In this document: positions 21,760 to 33,205 of the stretch, piece after piece
Numbering within the stretch: position 1 is the first letter of the stretch
How the letters are laid out: every line of letters begins with the position of its first letter
Origin: Agaricus subrufescens
Taxonomy: Eukaryota; Basidiomycota; Agaricomycetes; Agaricales; Agaricaceae
Direction: 5' to 3'
Assembly: GCA_029945375.1 (NCBI GenBank)
Contig: CM057058.1
Coordinates: 1,984,001-2,048,000, forward strand
Length of the DNA stretch: 64,000 bases
Made by a program: the position numbers and the translations under genes
The notes under the pieces: model-generated
Database searches by the model: none
What the model was told of the DNA's origin: nothing
The model's input: only the letters and a program-made list of their open reading frames with translations

Positions 21760-24700
21760 TTACTGCTGAGGATGCAATGCTTCTTCAGAGACGGTGCTCT
21801 GATCGGGTATAGATGTATCATGCTGATCCTTCGATGCAAAAGGCGAAAACGATGTCGGAGAAATCGAAGGCGCACCGACACCATTTGCTGCGGCCAAGCT
21901 ATAACTGAAGGCATTGAGGCTGCCATTGGGTGGGCGCATAAAGCTGGTCGCGGCTGGACTGGTAGGGCTGGAAGGTCCGAAGAAGCCAGCACCACCGGGT
22001 TGAGAAGGGAGAAAACGAGGAGGGGGTGACGCATGGAAATTAGTATAAGCGCTTCCAGTTTGATCGTCCCGACGTAGGATAGTTCGGTGTTGCGGAGGCG
22101 ACTCAACCTCCACATTAAGGACAGCTTGCATATTATGTAGTTGTTGTTGCTGCAGCGCAGGACCGCTGCTGTTTGCGCTGGTCGGTGTACGTACCCCAAG
22201 AGGGTTTTTGCTGTAAGAGAGGCGAATGCCACCGCCCTTGACCAAGCCCTTGAGATTGTTTCCATGCAGGTCTGACATGGCACGAGCAGCGAAACCAACA
22301 TCATCAAACTATAATTTATTAGCTGAAGTCGATATGGTAAATAGGCTGACGTACCTCGACGAAACACATTGGACCATTATGTTTTTGACGGAAGCATAGC
22401 CGACGATAGCCTGCTTGATTACGGAAGAGCTCCCGGAGAGACTCTTCAAGATAATCTTGGGGCATGCCAATAGGTGGCGGCGAGGTCGGCAGGTTGCCAA
22501 CATACAATGTGTTAATCTATATCCATGAATCTCAGATCTCAGCTAAAGGGTTGGTACAAACAGAACATACCGGGGGGTTTTGATCTATTGCGTTTCTTGC
22601 ACTGCCAGAGCTGGCCCCAGACGCTGGAGACGGTAATTGAGGGGAAATGTTCCCGTTGGCGGTGTTCAGATTGAGACTATCGACCTTCTGATTGAGATCG
22701 GACTGAGTACTCTCCGGACTTCGAATCGCGTTTCCACCCACAGAACCAGCATCGTCAGATGTAGAAGGGGTCTGATGCAGCGAGAACTGGCTGTCATCAT
22801 TTCTGGGCGTCTGAAGACTCGCAGACAAGGAAGCAGGCACATCGGGCGGCGAAGTAGAAAAGGCAGGAACTGGGGAGGATGAGTGTTGTGAACGTGACGA
22901 CGGTCGGACAGGAACAACCCGGCTGACCCTGTCCCACGGGCCAACGACTTCATTGCTCGACTGTGGAAGAGGCCCCGTCTGCCCATGGCTCGAAGATGGG
23001 CTGGAAATTAAGCTTGATGAGAGGCCACTGTCCGATTCAGGAGGATGAAGAGAATTGCCACCGTTCAGGCCATTCAAAGTTGATGATTGGCGGGAAAGGC
23101 CAGGAGGTGCTGCGATAGGCACAGAGTGAAAAGCATCATACGCAGCGACGTTGCTACCTCGAAGTCGTTCTTTACGTTTTTCCTCTTCCGCAGCCCTTTC
23201 GCGCGGCCCACGAGTCATTCCGAAACCCATGGCGGTCAGAACATCATCACGACGCCGATCGTCTTCATCACGCTCGCGTGGAGGTGGGCTCGTAAGATGA
23301 CCCAGACCCATGCCAGAGACTGTAGGACCATCAGATTGAGTGGATTCCTTCCATTGACCCAGCCTGCCAACGGCAGCCAGAGGTTCCCTTTCACGTGGGA
23401 AGATAGATTCGCTCGGAGAGATGCCGAAATTCTCAGCCGAAAGCTGGGGAGGATATGGGTTGAGGACACCATAGTTCAAACCCATGTTCGAGGAACCAGA
23501 TATGTTGGCACCGTGGTTGAGCGGAGGGGCGTTGTTGACGGGGATATTGTTGCCATTGGGAGGAACACCGTTGTTAGGGAGTGGACCAACACCTCTTTTT
23601 GTGTGCAGATTTTTCTTTGCCATTTCGGCTTTCAAAATCGCGCCCTTCTCTATGTCTATTCTACGGCCTTGGAGGACATCCCGAGCTTCAATCGCGGCGT
23701 CACGAGATTTGAACTTGGCGAAGCCGATTATTTGCTTCCTAGGGGGAGCAACGCCGGGCATGAAATGACTATTTCCATCCTCCCCGGGTACTGAAGAAGG
23801 CCACGACATTCCTTCACGGCTTTCCACAATGACCCCGCCCGAATGCAGGGGCATAATGTTATAAGGATCACTATGGCCATTGTAATTTTGGAAGTTGCGG
23901 CCGGCTCCCATGCCGTTGTAAGCGGTGTACTCTTTGTTTGGGATCTTCAGCGTCGCAGCTTCAAAATCGGGAGAGAACGTGAACATGTTTTGGAACTCTC
24001 GCTCCTAAAACGGTAGGTCAGCACTATGATCTATCAACGATGATATACAATTAACTGACCTGCATATCCTCAGGGAACCCAACCACAAAAATCGTTGAAA
24101 TTTCTTCTTGGTTGCTGCCACTGTCTTTATTGGACCCGTAGCTGCTGGGATTTGTGCTACTCGCAGTAGTATTGGACGTTGGTTGGGGGACATTGGTAGG
24201 AACGTGAGGACCGTAAGGAGTCTGAGAATGCATATTGTTCATAAAGGGAGCACCAGGCGTGAAAGTGGGGTGGGTCGATGTCGGGTGAGAAAAACTTTGT
24301 TTACTGGCAGTCTGATGAGATGGCATCATTCCAACCGAATTGTTGAAAGGGTCAGTAAAACCTCTATGCGCTCCGCCTAATGCTTGCGCTCGGCCAACGT
24401 CGAAAGCATTTCCGGAGCCATGAGGTTGCATGTGTGTCGATGTAGGAGACATCAACCCACTCGAATAAATGTCATTATGACTCGAGGGGAAATAGTTGCC
24501 AGAATCCCGGAACGATGGGGTAGAGTTGAAGATGGTTTGTGAGTTCTGGTGACGTGGGCGATTGGTATTAGGAAAATTGTTGAATTGTTCCCTCGAATAA
24601 TTGGTGTTGTTAATACCATTGAGCTTCCCCGCCACACCTTGGAGATGCTTTGGCGAATCAAATTCACCCGAGATTTCAGAGGACAGATGCATATTGGTAT

Positions 24701-25422
24701 TGGTACTGTTATTGAACAGTCCGGGCACAGGAGCGACGTGCATGGAGTAGGGATTATCCTGAGGTGGCATATGATGAAGCAGAGAATGACTAGTTTTGTC
24801 TGACGGTGACTCGGGGCGAGCAAGGTGGGGGATGGAGGGATGCTGCGTTAGATGAAAGGGCACTGATGGAGAGCCAGATGACGAGTTGGAGGATGATCCG
24901 TAGGACGCGGCGAGGGGGCGGTCTGAGTCAGACGAATGCGGGACGTCAAAGTCGGTCTGGGCGTTGAGGGAATCTAGGAGAGACTTGTTGATTAGGTCCT
25001 CGCCGAGCTCGAGCGAGGATATATGCGGATTCGTGGAGGTAGCCAGTGTGGATGAGTTGTGGGGGTAAAGTTGGTCAAAAGTTGCTCTGCAATCAGAGGG
25101 GGACAATGTGCATGAACCGAGGCGGGGAATGAACGGCGGCGGAGACTGGGACGGGGTGAGGGGGGTGACGTGCTTGTGGGCAAAGGGGTGATGCGAGCGG
25201 GGGGTATGCGCGGAGATGGAGAAAAGACGCGCGTAAGGGCGGAATTAATGGTGGGAAGGCTTCAGGGTGGCTGGACAGCGTCTGGGACGATGAGGGGGCG
25301 GTGTCGGGAGACGGCGAGCGGGGGGGAAAGTCGGCGTGGTCGGGGGATGCACGATCGAGAGAGGGTATGTGATGAAGGAAGTCGGACGGTCCCGAGTTTG
25401 GAGTGTCACATCTAAATCTCAT
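21760..25422 (-). CDS. WHI3: Whi3-like RNA-binding protein with two RRM domains
   Basis: Cytoplasmic RNA-binding protein related to yeast Whi3, which binds cyclin mRNA and forms condensates. The long N-terminal region is Ser/Asn/His/Pro-rich (about 25050-24080). An RRM-like domain follows ([60 protein letters not shown]). After a long disordered linker comes the hallmark C-terminal RRM ([57 protein letters not shown]) and a Gln/Pro tail ending at 21760. The 5' end is uncertain. The frame running from 25106 has no nearby ATG and begins at a plausible 3' splice site (TTGCAG), so a first exon upstream is needed; ATG at 25422 (MRFRCDTP) is my candidate. Low-complexity arms suit a condensate-forming protein. 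Confidence 0.88.
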
Positions 25423-26272
25423 CACATTCCACAAACCAACCCCATTCTCCCGCTCCCACGCACGAGCCATTCAACAACAAACTCCATCAGCCACACGTGC
25501 CCCGGCTTCTCGGCATCCCCCTGATTGGCTCTTCCCACAAACCCAACGAAAACCGGAATCGACACTCACAGCGTTCAGGCCAGCGACCACCGCAACGTGG
25601 CAGCCCCGCTGCCTCTGCTGCCTCACAGGACGTCCACCCGGCGTCCCAGAATACACTGAGTGGTGCTCGTTGCGGGCCCTGCACCCTTCACTCCAGAGCC
25701 CAAGTGGGCTGCTGAATGCAGCGGAATCACCCGAGTGCAGGCGCTAGTGGTGTAGCAAGGGGCATAGTTGCAGCGTGGTAGTCCCGGTGAAAGCCAGAGA
25801 GAGCACAAGGCATGAGGAAAGAACAAGAGCGTGACCTCAAGTCCTCAGGCCCGAGTGTAATAGGCAAATATTGGAATAATCCATCAACCTCTCGTGACGG
25901 GAAATTCAGCTATAGACACCTTGGGGCAAATTCGCAGTCACCGTAACGCCCTTTGATTAATTTTGCATTTTTAGTGTCAAATTTATCTACTCCAATTTAA
26001 GCGAGAATTCAGTTCACTCCGGGTGCCCTTGACGCACTCTATGACGTCAAATTTCTTCAACACAATCAACAATAATACAGTAGTCACAAAATAATGTTGC
26101 TAGAGGACATGGTTCACTTATTTAAATTAGCCCAAGTCAACAAAATTCAATCTGTTTTAAGACCTCAGACGGTAAATCGAAGAAAGGGCCGGCTTACCGA
26201 TATCATCAAGACCTACAAGACAGCTTGGATCACGCAAACTCTAGTAGACGCGCCTTCCAACACCCCCCACCT
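25423..26272. other. Intergenic region upstream of the Whi3-like gene
   Basis: About 850 bp. It contains a perfect CRE palindrome TGACGTCA (26042-26049), about 620 bp upstream of the candidate Whi3 start and about 220 bp beyond the 3' end of the small membrane protein gene. No gene was recognised. Confidence 0.4.
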
Positions 26273-26704
26273 TCAACCAAAATATAGCCTCCCAAACCTC
26301 ACCCAGCCATTCAAATCCCAGCCCTCATTATACATCACCTCAACCCCTATCACGAACCCAAATATCACCCACAATGCCGCTGCCCACGCCAACGCATAAA
26401 TGAACCTCAGCCTCGCACGCGCATCCGCTGAACCTCTGGACTCATAATAGGCATATGGCATGAGCGGTTGGTTCGTAGCCAGTGGCGTTGGTCCGTATCC
26501 CGTAGCTACATGATGAGGCATAGCCATATGAGCTCCTGTTGGCATTTGACTTGGCATCTGTTGTGGTTGCACAATGGCTGCGGAAGGTGTCGGTGATCCC
26601 GATCCTGATTCCGTCGCGAACTCTCTGTATGGAGGCGGTGGTACCGCTGGGTGTTTATTTTGAGCCAAACGAGACGACTGTGTGTCCTGATCATTTGACG
26701 CCAT
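26273..26704 (-). CDS. Small hypothetical membrane protein (143 aa)
   Basis: Single-exon frame with an ATG at 26704 and a stop at 26273. The first 90 residues are Pro/Gln/Ser-rich and likely cytosolic (VPPPPYREF contains a PPxY-like element, PPPPY). A basic stretch (ADARARLRFIY) then leads into one hydrophobic span (YALAWAAALWVIFGFVIGVEV), and the protein ends with a short aromatic tail (GWDLNGWVRFGRLYFG). This architecture, a disordered head and a tail anchor, is common in small unnamed fungal proteins. The PPxY-like motif could recruit a WW-domain ubiquitin ligase of the Rsp5 type; that is inference. No family name is offered. Confidence 0.6.
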   Translation of the reverse strand: MASNDQDTQSSRLAQNKHPAVPPPPYREFATESGSGSPTPSAAIVQPQQMPSQMPTGAHMAMPHHVATGYGPTPLATNQPLMPYAYYESRGSADARARLRFIYALAWAAALWVIFGFVIGVEVMYNEGWDLNGWVRFGRLYFG

Positions 26705-27442
26705 CTCTTCTGTGCAACTCCTTCAAGAAAACGGCGCGCCGACGCGGGAGAATTGACGAATCGACAATAGCAAAAAAAGGATTCAAGAGCCTCCTGAGAG
26801 GAAAACAAGGTCTGATCACCACGTGTGATGGATTTCCAAACTCAGTCCTACGTACAATTCAAACTCGGGCCTTTGGAGTACCACCTTTCAGTCGCCGCCG
26901 CCAGTCAGAATACGTTGGCCAATACACAAACCAGCTCGAGCGGGGTTGCGCCCGAAATACGACTCTTCACCGAATGCCGTGACCGAGATCTCCTTGTGGC
27001 AAGAAGCGAGCGAGAACCGTGAGAAAATGGACGATGCTTGGTTGTTGAGCGTGTCAGCGTGAGCTCTTGCAGGGCTGTTGAGCGGGGCCGTCGTACACGT
27101 GTTTGGCCCTATAATTAGGGCCCGATCATAACGCTGAAATTATACTGCTTTCGACTCATTCACGAATGGTAATGTCGCAAAAGTACGTGGAAGCAGGTAA
27201 AGAACGATCACTGTGAATATGCTTGGTACTGTAAGGGGCTAACCATTAAACAGCTCATACGTCAGGCCCTGTTCAGCGGGTTGATAACACAATTTAATCT
27301 CCCAAAGAGGCACAGAACTCTTGTCGTTTCACATCTACCATTTAAGTGCAATTGCATGCGTTACCCAAATGGCCACGGCCATTGTGTGAATCGACTGTCC
27401 TTTATGGTCTTCGTGGCCCCATACTCTGGAATTTTGTGCCAA
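26705..27442. other. Intergenic region, left part of a gene-poor block
   Basis: About 740 bp upstream of the small membrane protein gene. A 65-codon frame at 26825-27022 (plus) is open but unrecognised. A CACGTG core occurs near 27094. Nothing else was seen. Confidence 0.4.
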
Positions 27443-27797
27443 AAGGGCATGAATCCAAGACATTTCAACATCGAGCAATCTCCTTGTTAATGGCGCACGG
27501 GTGCCGTGGGTGAGTCATAGCTGCCAGGCGAACCGCCGAACTCGTAATTTGGCCGACCCACCGTGGAACTCGCCTGCTTTCGGCCGTAGAAATGGGGCTC
27601 GTGCGACGAGCTATAGGTTGTTAAATCCACGGCATTGATGTTTGAATAAATTGATGAGAATAATACAGTGTGCAGCAAAATCCTTCTGTGGCCGAATCCG
27701 ATTTCAAAGCTTGACGACGGATTGTGCCGGCAAAAAAAAATCCACAGGTTACCATGCCGGACTACTACAGTGAAATGTCATAGGGGTTCATGCCCTT
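27443..27797. mobile_element. MITE-like element with imperfect terminal inverted repeats
   Basis: The left arm at 27443-27467 (AAGGGCATGAATCC..ACATTTCA) is matched by the reverse complement of the right arm at 27771-27797 (AAGGGCATGAACCCC..GACATTTCA), with a 2-base length difference and few mismatches. The 355-bp unit has no coding potential. It contains a small internal palindrome (27597-27611, GCTCGT/ACGAGC). No target-site duplication was recognised, so the exact ends are uncertain. Confidence 0.5.
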
Positions 27798-29231
27798 AAC
27801 ACTTTAGTTTAATCTGAATGACCATATAGCGTATTACCCCTTGACACGAAGTCTCGGCGCTGTATTGAGTTTTCTCATCGGCGAATATACAGATACAGTC
27901 CATCATAGGCCGTGTGTCTCGGATCCCCATACTTAGTGCTACGTAGTACGTACCACTTATCTCTCTCTTATATTTGCTTAAATCGTTAAGCCATACTACA
28001 CCTTGACTCGACATTATGCAGCTATGTGATACACTCAATTAACAACAGAACTTATCCACCAACTCCAGCGTCCGAAGTGTATCTTGTTATTTCTTACATA
28101 CGGTCTCAATATCGCTGTAAGGGGACAGTCGTTAGTGACTTACAATCGCCAATCGACGGGTGACACTCAATAAATTAGTTGACGTCGTGACCGTATCCAA
28201 GCAGTAACAGAAAATCCAGACTCCAACCATACCATTCACAATATACTCTTTTACCAAAATTAGTGATCAGGACACTGATCTTCCAATCAACACCCACTCA
28301 TTAACTTGAGAATGCAACATACCTTCTCGGCCCCCCGATCCCATCACAAATTTGATTGAATAAAACCCGATGTGCTTCCCTTGAAATCCCTTGGCATATT
28401 TCTAAAGACACGATGAATGTGCCTATCACGCCATTATGTTCCTCATTCCCAAATAATGAACACTCTAAGTCGGGCCGTCAATATTCAATTATCCGACAAG
28501 GATAAAGAAGGTAAAAGGGGTGTTGGGGGTGATGGCAAGATCACCTCCAAGGTCATTTCCGTATCTGACTAACTCGGTTGTAAGAGCGCAATGTCGGCGC
28601 AACTCCACACGGTCTTAAGCGACTCAAAGAAATCAGGGGCTTCGAGCCCTGGGACTCACTTGGATGTACTGTAGTCAAGTTACGAGACGCGTCACAAAAG
28701 AAACAGCGTAAAACGCGCACAATATCCCCCCTACCAGGTCCGCAATCGACCGACAATAAACCCCTAGATCCAGAAGCAATCTTTACAAGGGTGTAACCGT
28801 GTCTCTTCTAATAGGCAGTAAGTTCATGCGGCGCTAATTAAAGCACGATTTCCAGAATTCAACTCAATTCAAGCTTTTCGGACATAACCAAAAATACATT
28901 TGATAAATATTTACAGAACTCATATTTTTGGCCACCTGAAACTCGTTCATACCAGCTAGCACACATGAAACCAGTCTATTAGAGCTCGAGGCTTCAAGCT
29001 CGAAAGGGAAATAGCAATTCGCAGAGATTGGTAGCAACAGACAGGGGGAGCCAAATAAACTTCGAACTCTATAAACGTACAAAACGACAACAGCTTGATA
29101 AGTTGCTTTGAACAGACAGCTGAGGTGAGATCAGCTACGATACCATCAAAGAAGCCCAGGGAAATTATTTCTGATACACCACCATGGAGACGAAGGAAGA
29201 CCAAGAGATGATTGATGGCACGCGAGCGCCA
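27798..29231. other. Gene-poor region downstream of acyl-protein thioesterase
   Basis: About 1.4 kb, AT-rich, with many stops in all frames. Short frames at 28553-28756 (minus) and 28864-29082 (minus) show no recognisable protein. No RNA gene was recognised. Confidence 0.45.
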
Positions 29232-30190
29232 TTAGACATTGTCAGGGATGCATTTCTTGATGAATTTCGTCAAGTCGTCCAACTCCTTCAGATTCGTCTC
29301 GTGACCCATACTTTCGTATCGCTCCACAGTTAGTCCAGGGGCGCCCGATTCTTGAGCACGAGGTATTTCCAAGGCAGATTCAAGAATCTGCAACGACTCC
29401 TTGGTTAAATCTGACCTGATCAGACCATCATGTGCTCCATAGCCCCAGAATATGGGCATTGAGGTGGCATGTGGGGATGCCATCTACAAACAAAGTGAGA
29501 TAGATATTGAGTAGATAGCCGAGCTACGGTCACATACGGCTTTAAAATTTTTTCGGAGAGGGAGCCAACTGCTAAGGATGGCTACGGCGGCAAACTTGCG
29601 CTCACCCGCCAGTCCCACCAGAAGGGCCATGGCACCTCCCTGGCTGAAGCCACCAAGGAAAATGCGCTCAGATGGAGTGCCAGAATTAATTTCGTCCGTA
29701 ACGACCTGTTCGATAAGTCTTTTGGACAATAACATTCCAGCTTCATCTTCAGGCGCTGCGAGGCCAAAGGAGTATACATTGAACCTAGAAGTGAGGTCAT
29801 AGAACTGGTGGAGCATCAAACAGTGATGATCATACCAGGATGGCATCTCCATGCCCAGATTTGCTGTGACAGGCTGAATAGGACTAGAGAAACGGGTAAG
29901 AGAAACGGAAGATTTCGCAGCGGCGATTGTATCAATAAACTGTTTGTGGTGGGTGACGGGTGCGACTTACGAATGAGGCAAGATCCATTTGACGTGACTT
30001 AGAGCAGGATCCTGACGAATCATGTCCGCAACTGGCTGCCAGCCATGGCCCGTGTCACCAAGCCCCTAGAAGGAAGTATGTCGGGAAAGCAAGCGGTGAA
30101 GAAAAAGATGACAATTACATGGATAAAGATAATGGTGGCGGTGTGCCTTTTGAGTGCGGGGATAGTAAGGAAGCGGAGGGGTGCAGCCAT
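29232..30190 (-). CDS. Acyl-protein thioesterase 1 (serine hydrolase)
   Basis: Cytosolic alpha/beta hydrolase that removes palmitate from S-acylated proteins such as Ras and G-alpha subunits. It starts at 30190 (MAAPLRFLTIPALKRHTATI). Joined exons give ATIIFIHGLGDTGHGWQPVA, SHVKWILPHS, PVTANLGMEMPSWFNVYSFG, the nucleophile motif in FLGGFSQGGAMALL, the Asp in WGYGAHDGLI and the His in YESMGHETN. The catalytic triad Ser-Asp-His is therefore present. The join MPSW-FNVYSFGL uses a 3' splice site at CTTCTAG, not the nearer CACCAG. The end at 29232 reads KKCIPDNV. Length (about 240 residues) fits the family. Divergent from TRM10. Confidence 0.93.
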
Positions 30191-30421
30191 GAGGGGGTGA
30201 ATATGCGAGAGCGGTAGCGGGGAGGTTAAGAGGAAAGACGGAGACCGAGGAAAAGCAAAGAAGAGAAGACATGTGAACAGAAGAGCGAGGACGAGAGCGC
30301 ACCAGCGAGAGGGCTCGGCATCTACCGCACCGGTCCCTGTCCGGTCCGCCGAAGTCGATCGAGGAAGACAATCTGCAATCTATGCAGTGACGCATTTGAT
30401 CGCCTGTCACTCACCATTCAC
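30191..30421. promoter_or_regulatory. Bidirectional promoter region, APT1 / TRM10
   Basis: 231 bp between divergent starts. Purine-rich on the plus strand near 30230-30300. No TATA-like word was found close to either start. Confidence 0.45.
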
Positions 30422-31465
30422 ATGGATCCTCCCCTTTCAAAGTCTGCCCAGAAAAAGGCCGCCCGCGCCGCAAGATATGCCGAGGTCAAGCTCCAGCGTC
30501 GTGCAAAAGAAAAGGAGGCAAAGAAATTAAAGAAGCGCATCAGAGCCGAGAAACGCGCTGCAGGGGAGCTCGATCAGGACGGTGCCGAAATACATCGACA
30601 GAGAAAAAAACCCAGAGTGATCTTTGGCGGCAAAGTTGTCGTCGATCTCGGTTTTGATGACCTCATGAGCGACAAGGTACAACACATCCTGCTTTGCATT
30701 CTTCCCTTCGCTTAGGGCGTTCAGGAAGTGAAATCCCTTTCCTCGCAACTGGCCTATACATACAGCGCCAACAGGGTCGCCTCGTATCCATTCACTCTTC
30801 TCTTTACTTCTCTCGGTGGTCGTCTACTTGAACGCCTTGAGAGCTTGAATGACGCCGGGTATAAACGATGGTCAGAAACTCAATGGTGGACCAAGGGTTA
30901 CGAGTGTCTCTGGACTTCCGGACCCGCTACCGCCAGTGATTCCCAGGCTGAGCGAGGAAACCCTGATCGTTTCATTCTCTGCGCCAAAGAGACTGTTGTC
31001 TATCTCACCGCGGATGCCGAAGAGACCGTATCGGAGCTCAAGCCTGAAGAAACTTATATTATAGGCGGCATAGTTGATCGCAATAGACACAAGGTAGACG
31101 ATGCGTACGGCTCTCTTGCTAAATACTTAACTCCGCCTTTTCAGAACCTATGTCAGCATAAAGCCAAGGAGGCTGGTATTCGAACGGCCCGTTTACCCAT
31201 CGGGGAGTATCTCGCTAATTTCCCGACTCGAAAGGTCCTCACAGTGAACCAAGTCTTTGAGATCCTCGTAAAGTGGGCAGAGACAAGGGACTGGGAGTTG
31301 GCCCTGAATCATGTAATGCCCAAGCGCAAATTTAATGCGGAGGGAAGGCATGGAAAGACAAAATCGGAGGAGGAGCTTGCAGGGGAACAGGTCGAAACTG
31401 CTAGTACGCCCGATGTGGAGCGTGACGAAGAGACGGAGAGCATCGATGAAAAATTTGATAATTAA
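30422..31465 (+). CDS. TRM10: tRNA (guanine(9)-N1)-methyltransferase Trm10
   Basis: SPOUT-fold methyltransferase that adds N1-methyl to guanine 9 of tRNAs using S-adenosylmethionine. It starts at 30422 (MDPPLSKSAQKKAARAARY). A Lys/Arg-rich helix (residues about 8-55) suited to tRNA binding is followed by VVVDLGFDDLMSDKEVKSLS, YTYSANRVASYPFTLLFTSL, ETVVYLTADAEETVSEL, the core knot segment IGGIVDRNRHK with the expected Asp, LCQHKAKEAGIRTARLPIGE and KVLTVNQVFEILVKW. An acidic tail ends at 31465. The 51-nt stretch 31094-31144 is best read as an intron although it is open in frame. The convergent 3' neighbour (NDUFAF5-like) ends 140 bp away. Confidence 0.95.
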
Positions 31466-31605
31466 TACCAAATATTATATCTCTTAAAATTCTGTGGGTA
31501 CTTGGTAGAGCAAATTCGGGCTTCGTATAGCGGCTTTGGGTACTTGTCTAGACCAATAACATATAAGCTTTCATTGGCATGCTCGTATATGTAGCGTGTA
31601 TATAT

Positions 31606-33066
31606 CTATAAGACATTTTTCAAGTTAACTTTCCCAGTACCACGATCCAGGGGCTTGGGTTGTGACGGTGCCGGTTTCCACCCGATCTGGAAAAGAAAAA
31701 TCATACAGGATAAGTAATGCCAGGACGAAAATGCAATAACTTTACCATATAGATAATTTGAAATGTAGCAGGGGTTGTCCCGTTGCTATCCCCATGTAGC
31801 TCTAGATGATGCATTAACTATGTACTGCCATAAAAATGCGGTAGATAACCTGTACAAACCCTTATAGATCGCAGAGGCGGCCGCTATAGTGTCTCGATGA
31901 AGATAAGGACGCCTAGAAAACCATTGTTAGAGGGTCATCAACTTAACAGGAAAGATTTGCAAACCGTCCAATGACAGCATTTCCTTCACCCATATTCCCG
32001 AGATCTTCGACGAGTTCCCATATGCTAGGGTAACCAACCTTCACGTCGTCAGTGTCAACTGTGAGTAGGTTGAAGCCGGCCCGGCCAAGTAGATTGGAGA
32101 TATCCCCAGTTTCTTTGTAAAAACATAAGCTTAGAGTAAACAATACTGAGAGAGAAATTGCTACCAGTCATCGGAGACACATGAGGTGAGATACCTCCTT
32201 CTCGTTCAATTTCGGCTAGTTGAAGTGCTGTCCTGAAATAGGTCAGTATTATAATGTTTGCTGGAGAAAATGGTTTTGTCCACCTAAGCTCAAACAGTGT
32301 ATCCCCTCCGAACATGGCTCCAAGAAAAAGACCGTCTGGCTGTAGAGCTTCCCTGATCTGAACAAGAGCGCCTATCTGGTTTGGTATTGGGTTGACTGAA
32401 GTAAGAGTAGTCGCACCTGGCAAGTCATTCACCCAGTGTAGACTAAGACAAGACACAACCGCTTCTTGTGAATTTGGAGAAACGACTGAGAGGAGATTCT
32501 CTTCGTCTGCTTCGACTCTTTCAACCTCCACTGTTGCGATCAACATGTAAGAACCAGGCTGCAACTTGACTGCTATAGAACAAACCTTCGAATTCCTCTT
32601 CTCGGTCACGATTCAAACTCGCAGCTGATGGAAGAAATAGAATGATGTCTGAATAACGAGGAGCCAGAGTCACACACCACTACTGTCAATCATGATAGAC
32701 TTCTTTACTTTATCAGGTTCAAGCAACTTAGTGAAGTGGCCTGGGCCTGAACCGAGGTCGATTATGGTGTTGAAATTGCGCTTAATATCCTGCATGGCCA
32801 GGAATGTTTGTTGAGTGTGCCAGATTATAAAGAGGATGGTGTACCAGAAACCTTTCCATCATGCGGTCAGCAACTTCGTCGCGGACATAGTCTACTACAC
32901 GACTGTTCTTCCTTAGGGCCGCTCTATCTTTTTGTATACATTTGACATTTCTGTCAAAAACTTGGTAAGGGCCAACAGTATTGAAATTCGGGGGAGACGA
33001 GCCAGCCGAGTGGGACGCAAAGCGACGCGTCGGGGACAGTGCGCGTGCCAGCCGAGAGAGAGCCAT
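31606..33066 (-). CDS. NDUFAF5: NDUFAF5-like SAM-dependent hydroxylase/methyltransferase (complex I assembly)
   Basis: Mitochondrial matrix protein of the NDUFAF5 family. The human member hydroxylates an arginine of complex I subunit NDUFS7 early in assembly. It starts at 33066 with a presequence-like N-terminus ([18 protein letters not shown]), then [18 protein letters not shown], the SAM motif in [15 protein letters not shown], and [18 protein letters not shown] across two introns. [57 protein letters not shown] and [19 protein letters not shown] follow. The end is built from three short exons ([34 protein letters not shown]) and stops at 31606. Complex I function fits a strictly aerobic filamentous fungus. 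Divergent from the zinc-finger gene (139 bp). Confidence 0.93.
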
Positions 33067-33205
33067 GGATAGAGCTTTCCCACGGCATGTCACGCGTTTT
33101 GCGTCACTTCGTCTGTAGGTCATTGACCGACTCACACTTCGTCCACCCGTCTACCCCGACAAAGTCTGGTTTGTCTTTCGCGCGTCTTCTGGGCTACTGG
33201 ACCAG
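33067..33205. promoter_or_regulatory. Bidirectional promoter region, NDUFAF5-like / C2H2 gene
   Basis: 139 bp between two divergent start codons, very short for two promoters. No TATA-like or CCAAT word is obvious. Confidence 0.45.

Noticed and set aside
25403..25747. 114-codon plus-strand frame opposite the Whi3 5' end
   Set aside because: Overlaps the probable Whi3 first exon and promoter; Pro/Ser/Arg text without a domain.
26825..27022. 65-codon plus-strand frame divergent from the small membrane protein
   Set aside because: Starts with a reasonable ATG but is short, unrecognised and without neighbouring exons; kept only as intergenic.
27281..27490. 69-codon plus-strand frame next to the MITE-like element
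   Set aside because: Runs into the left arm of the element and shows no protein signature.
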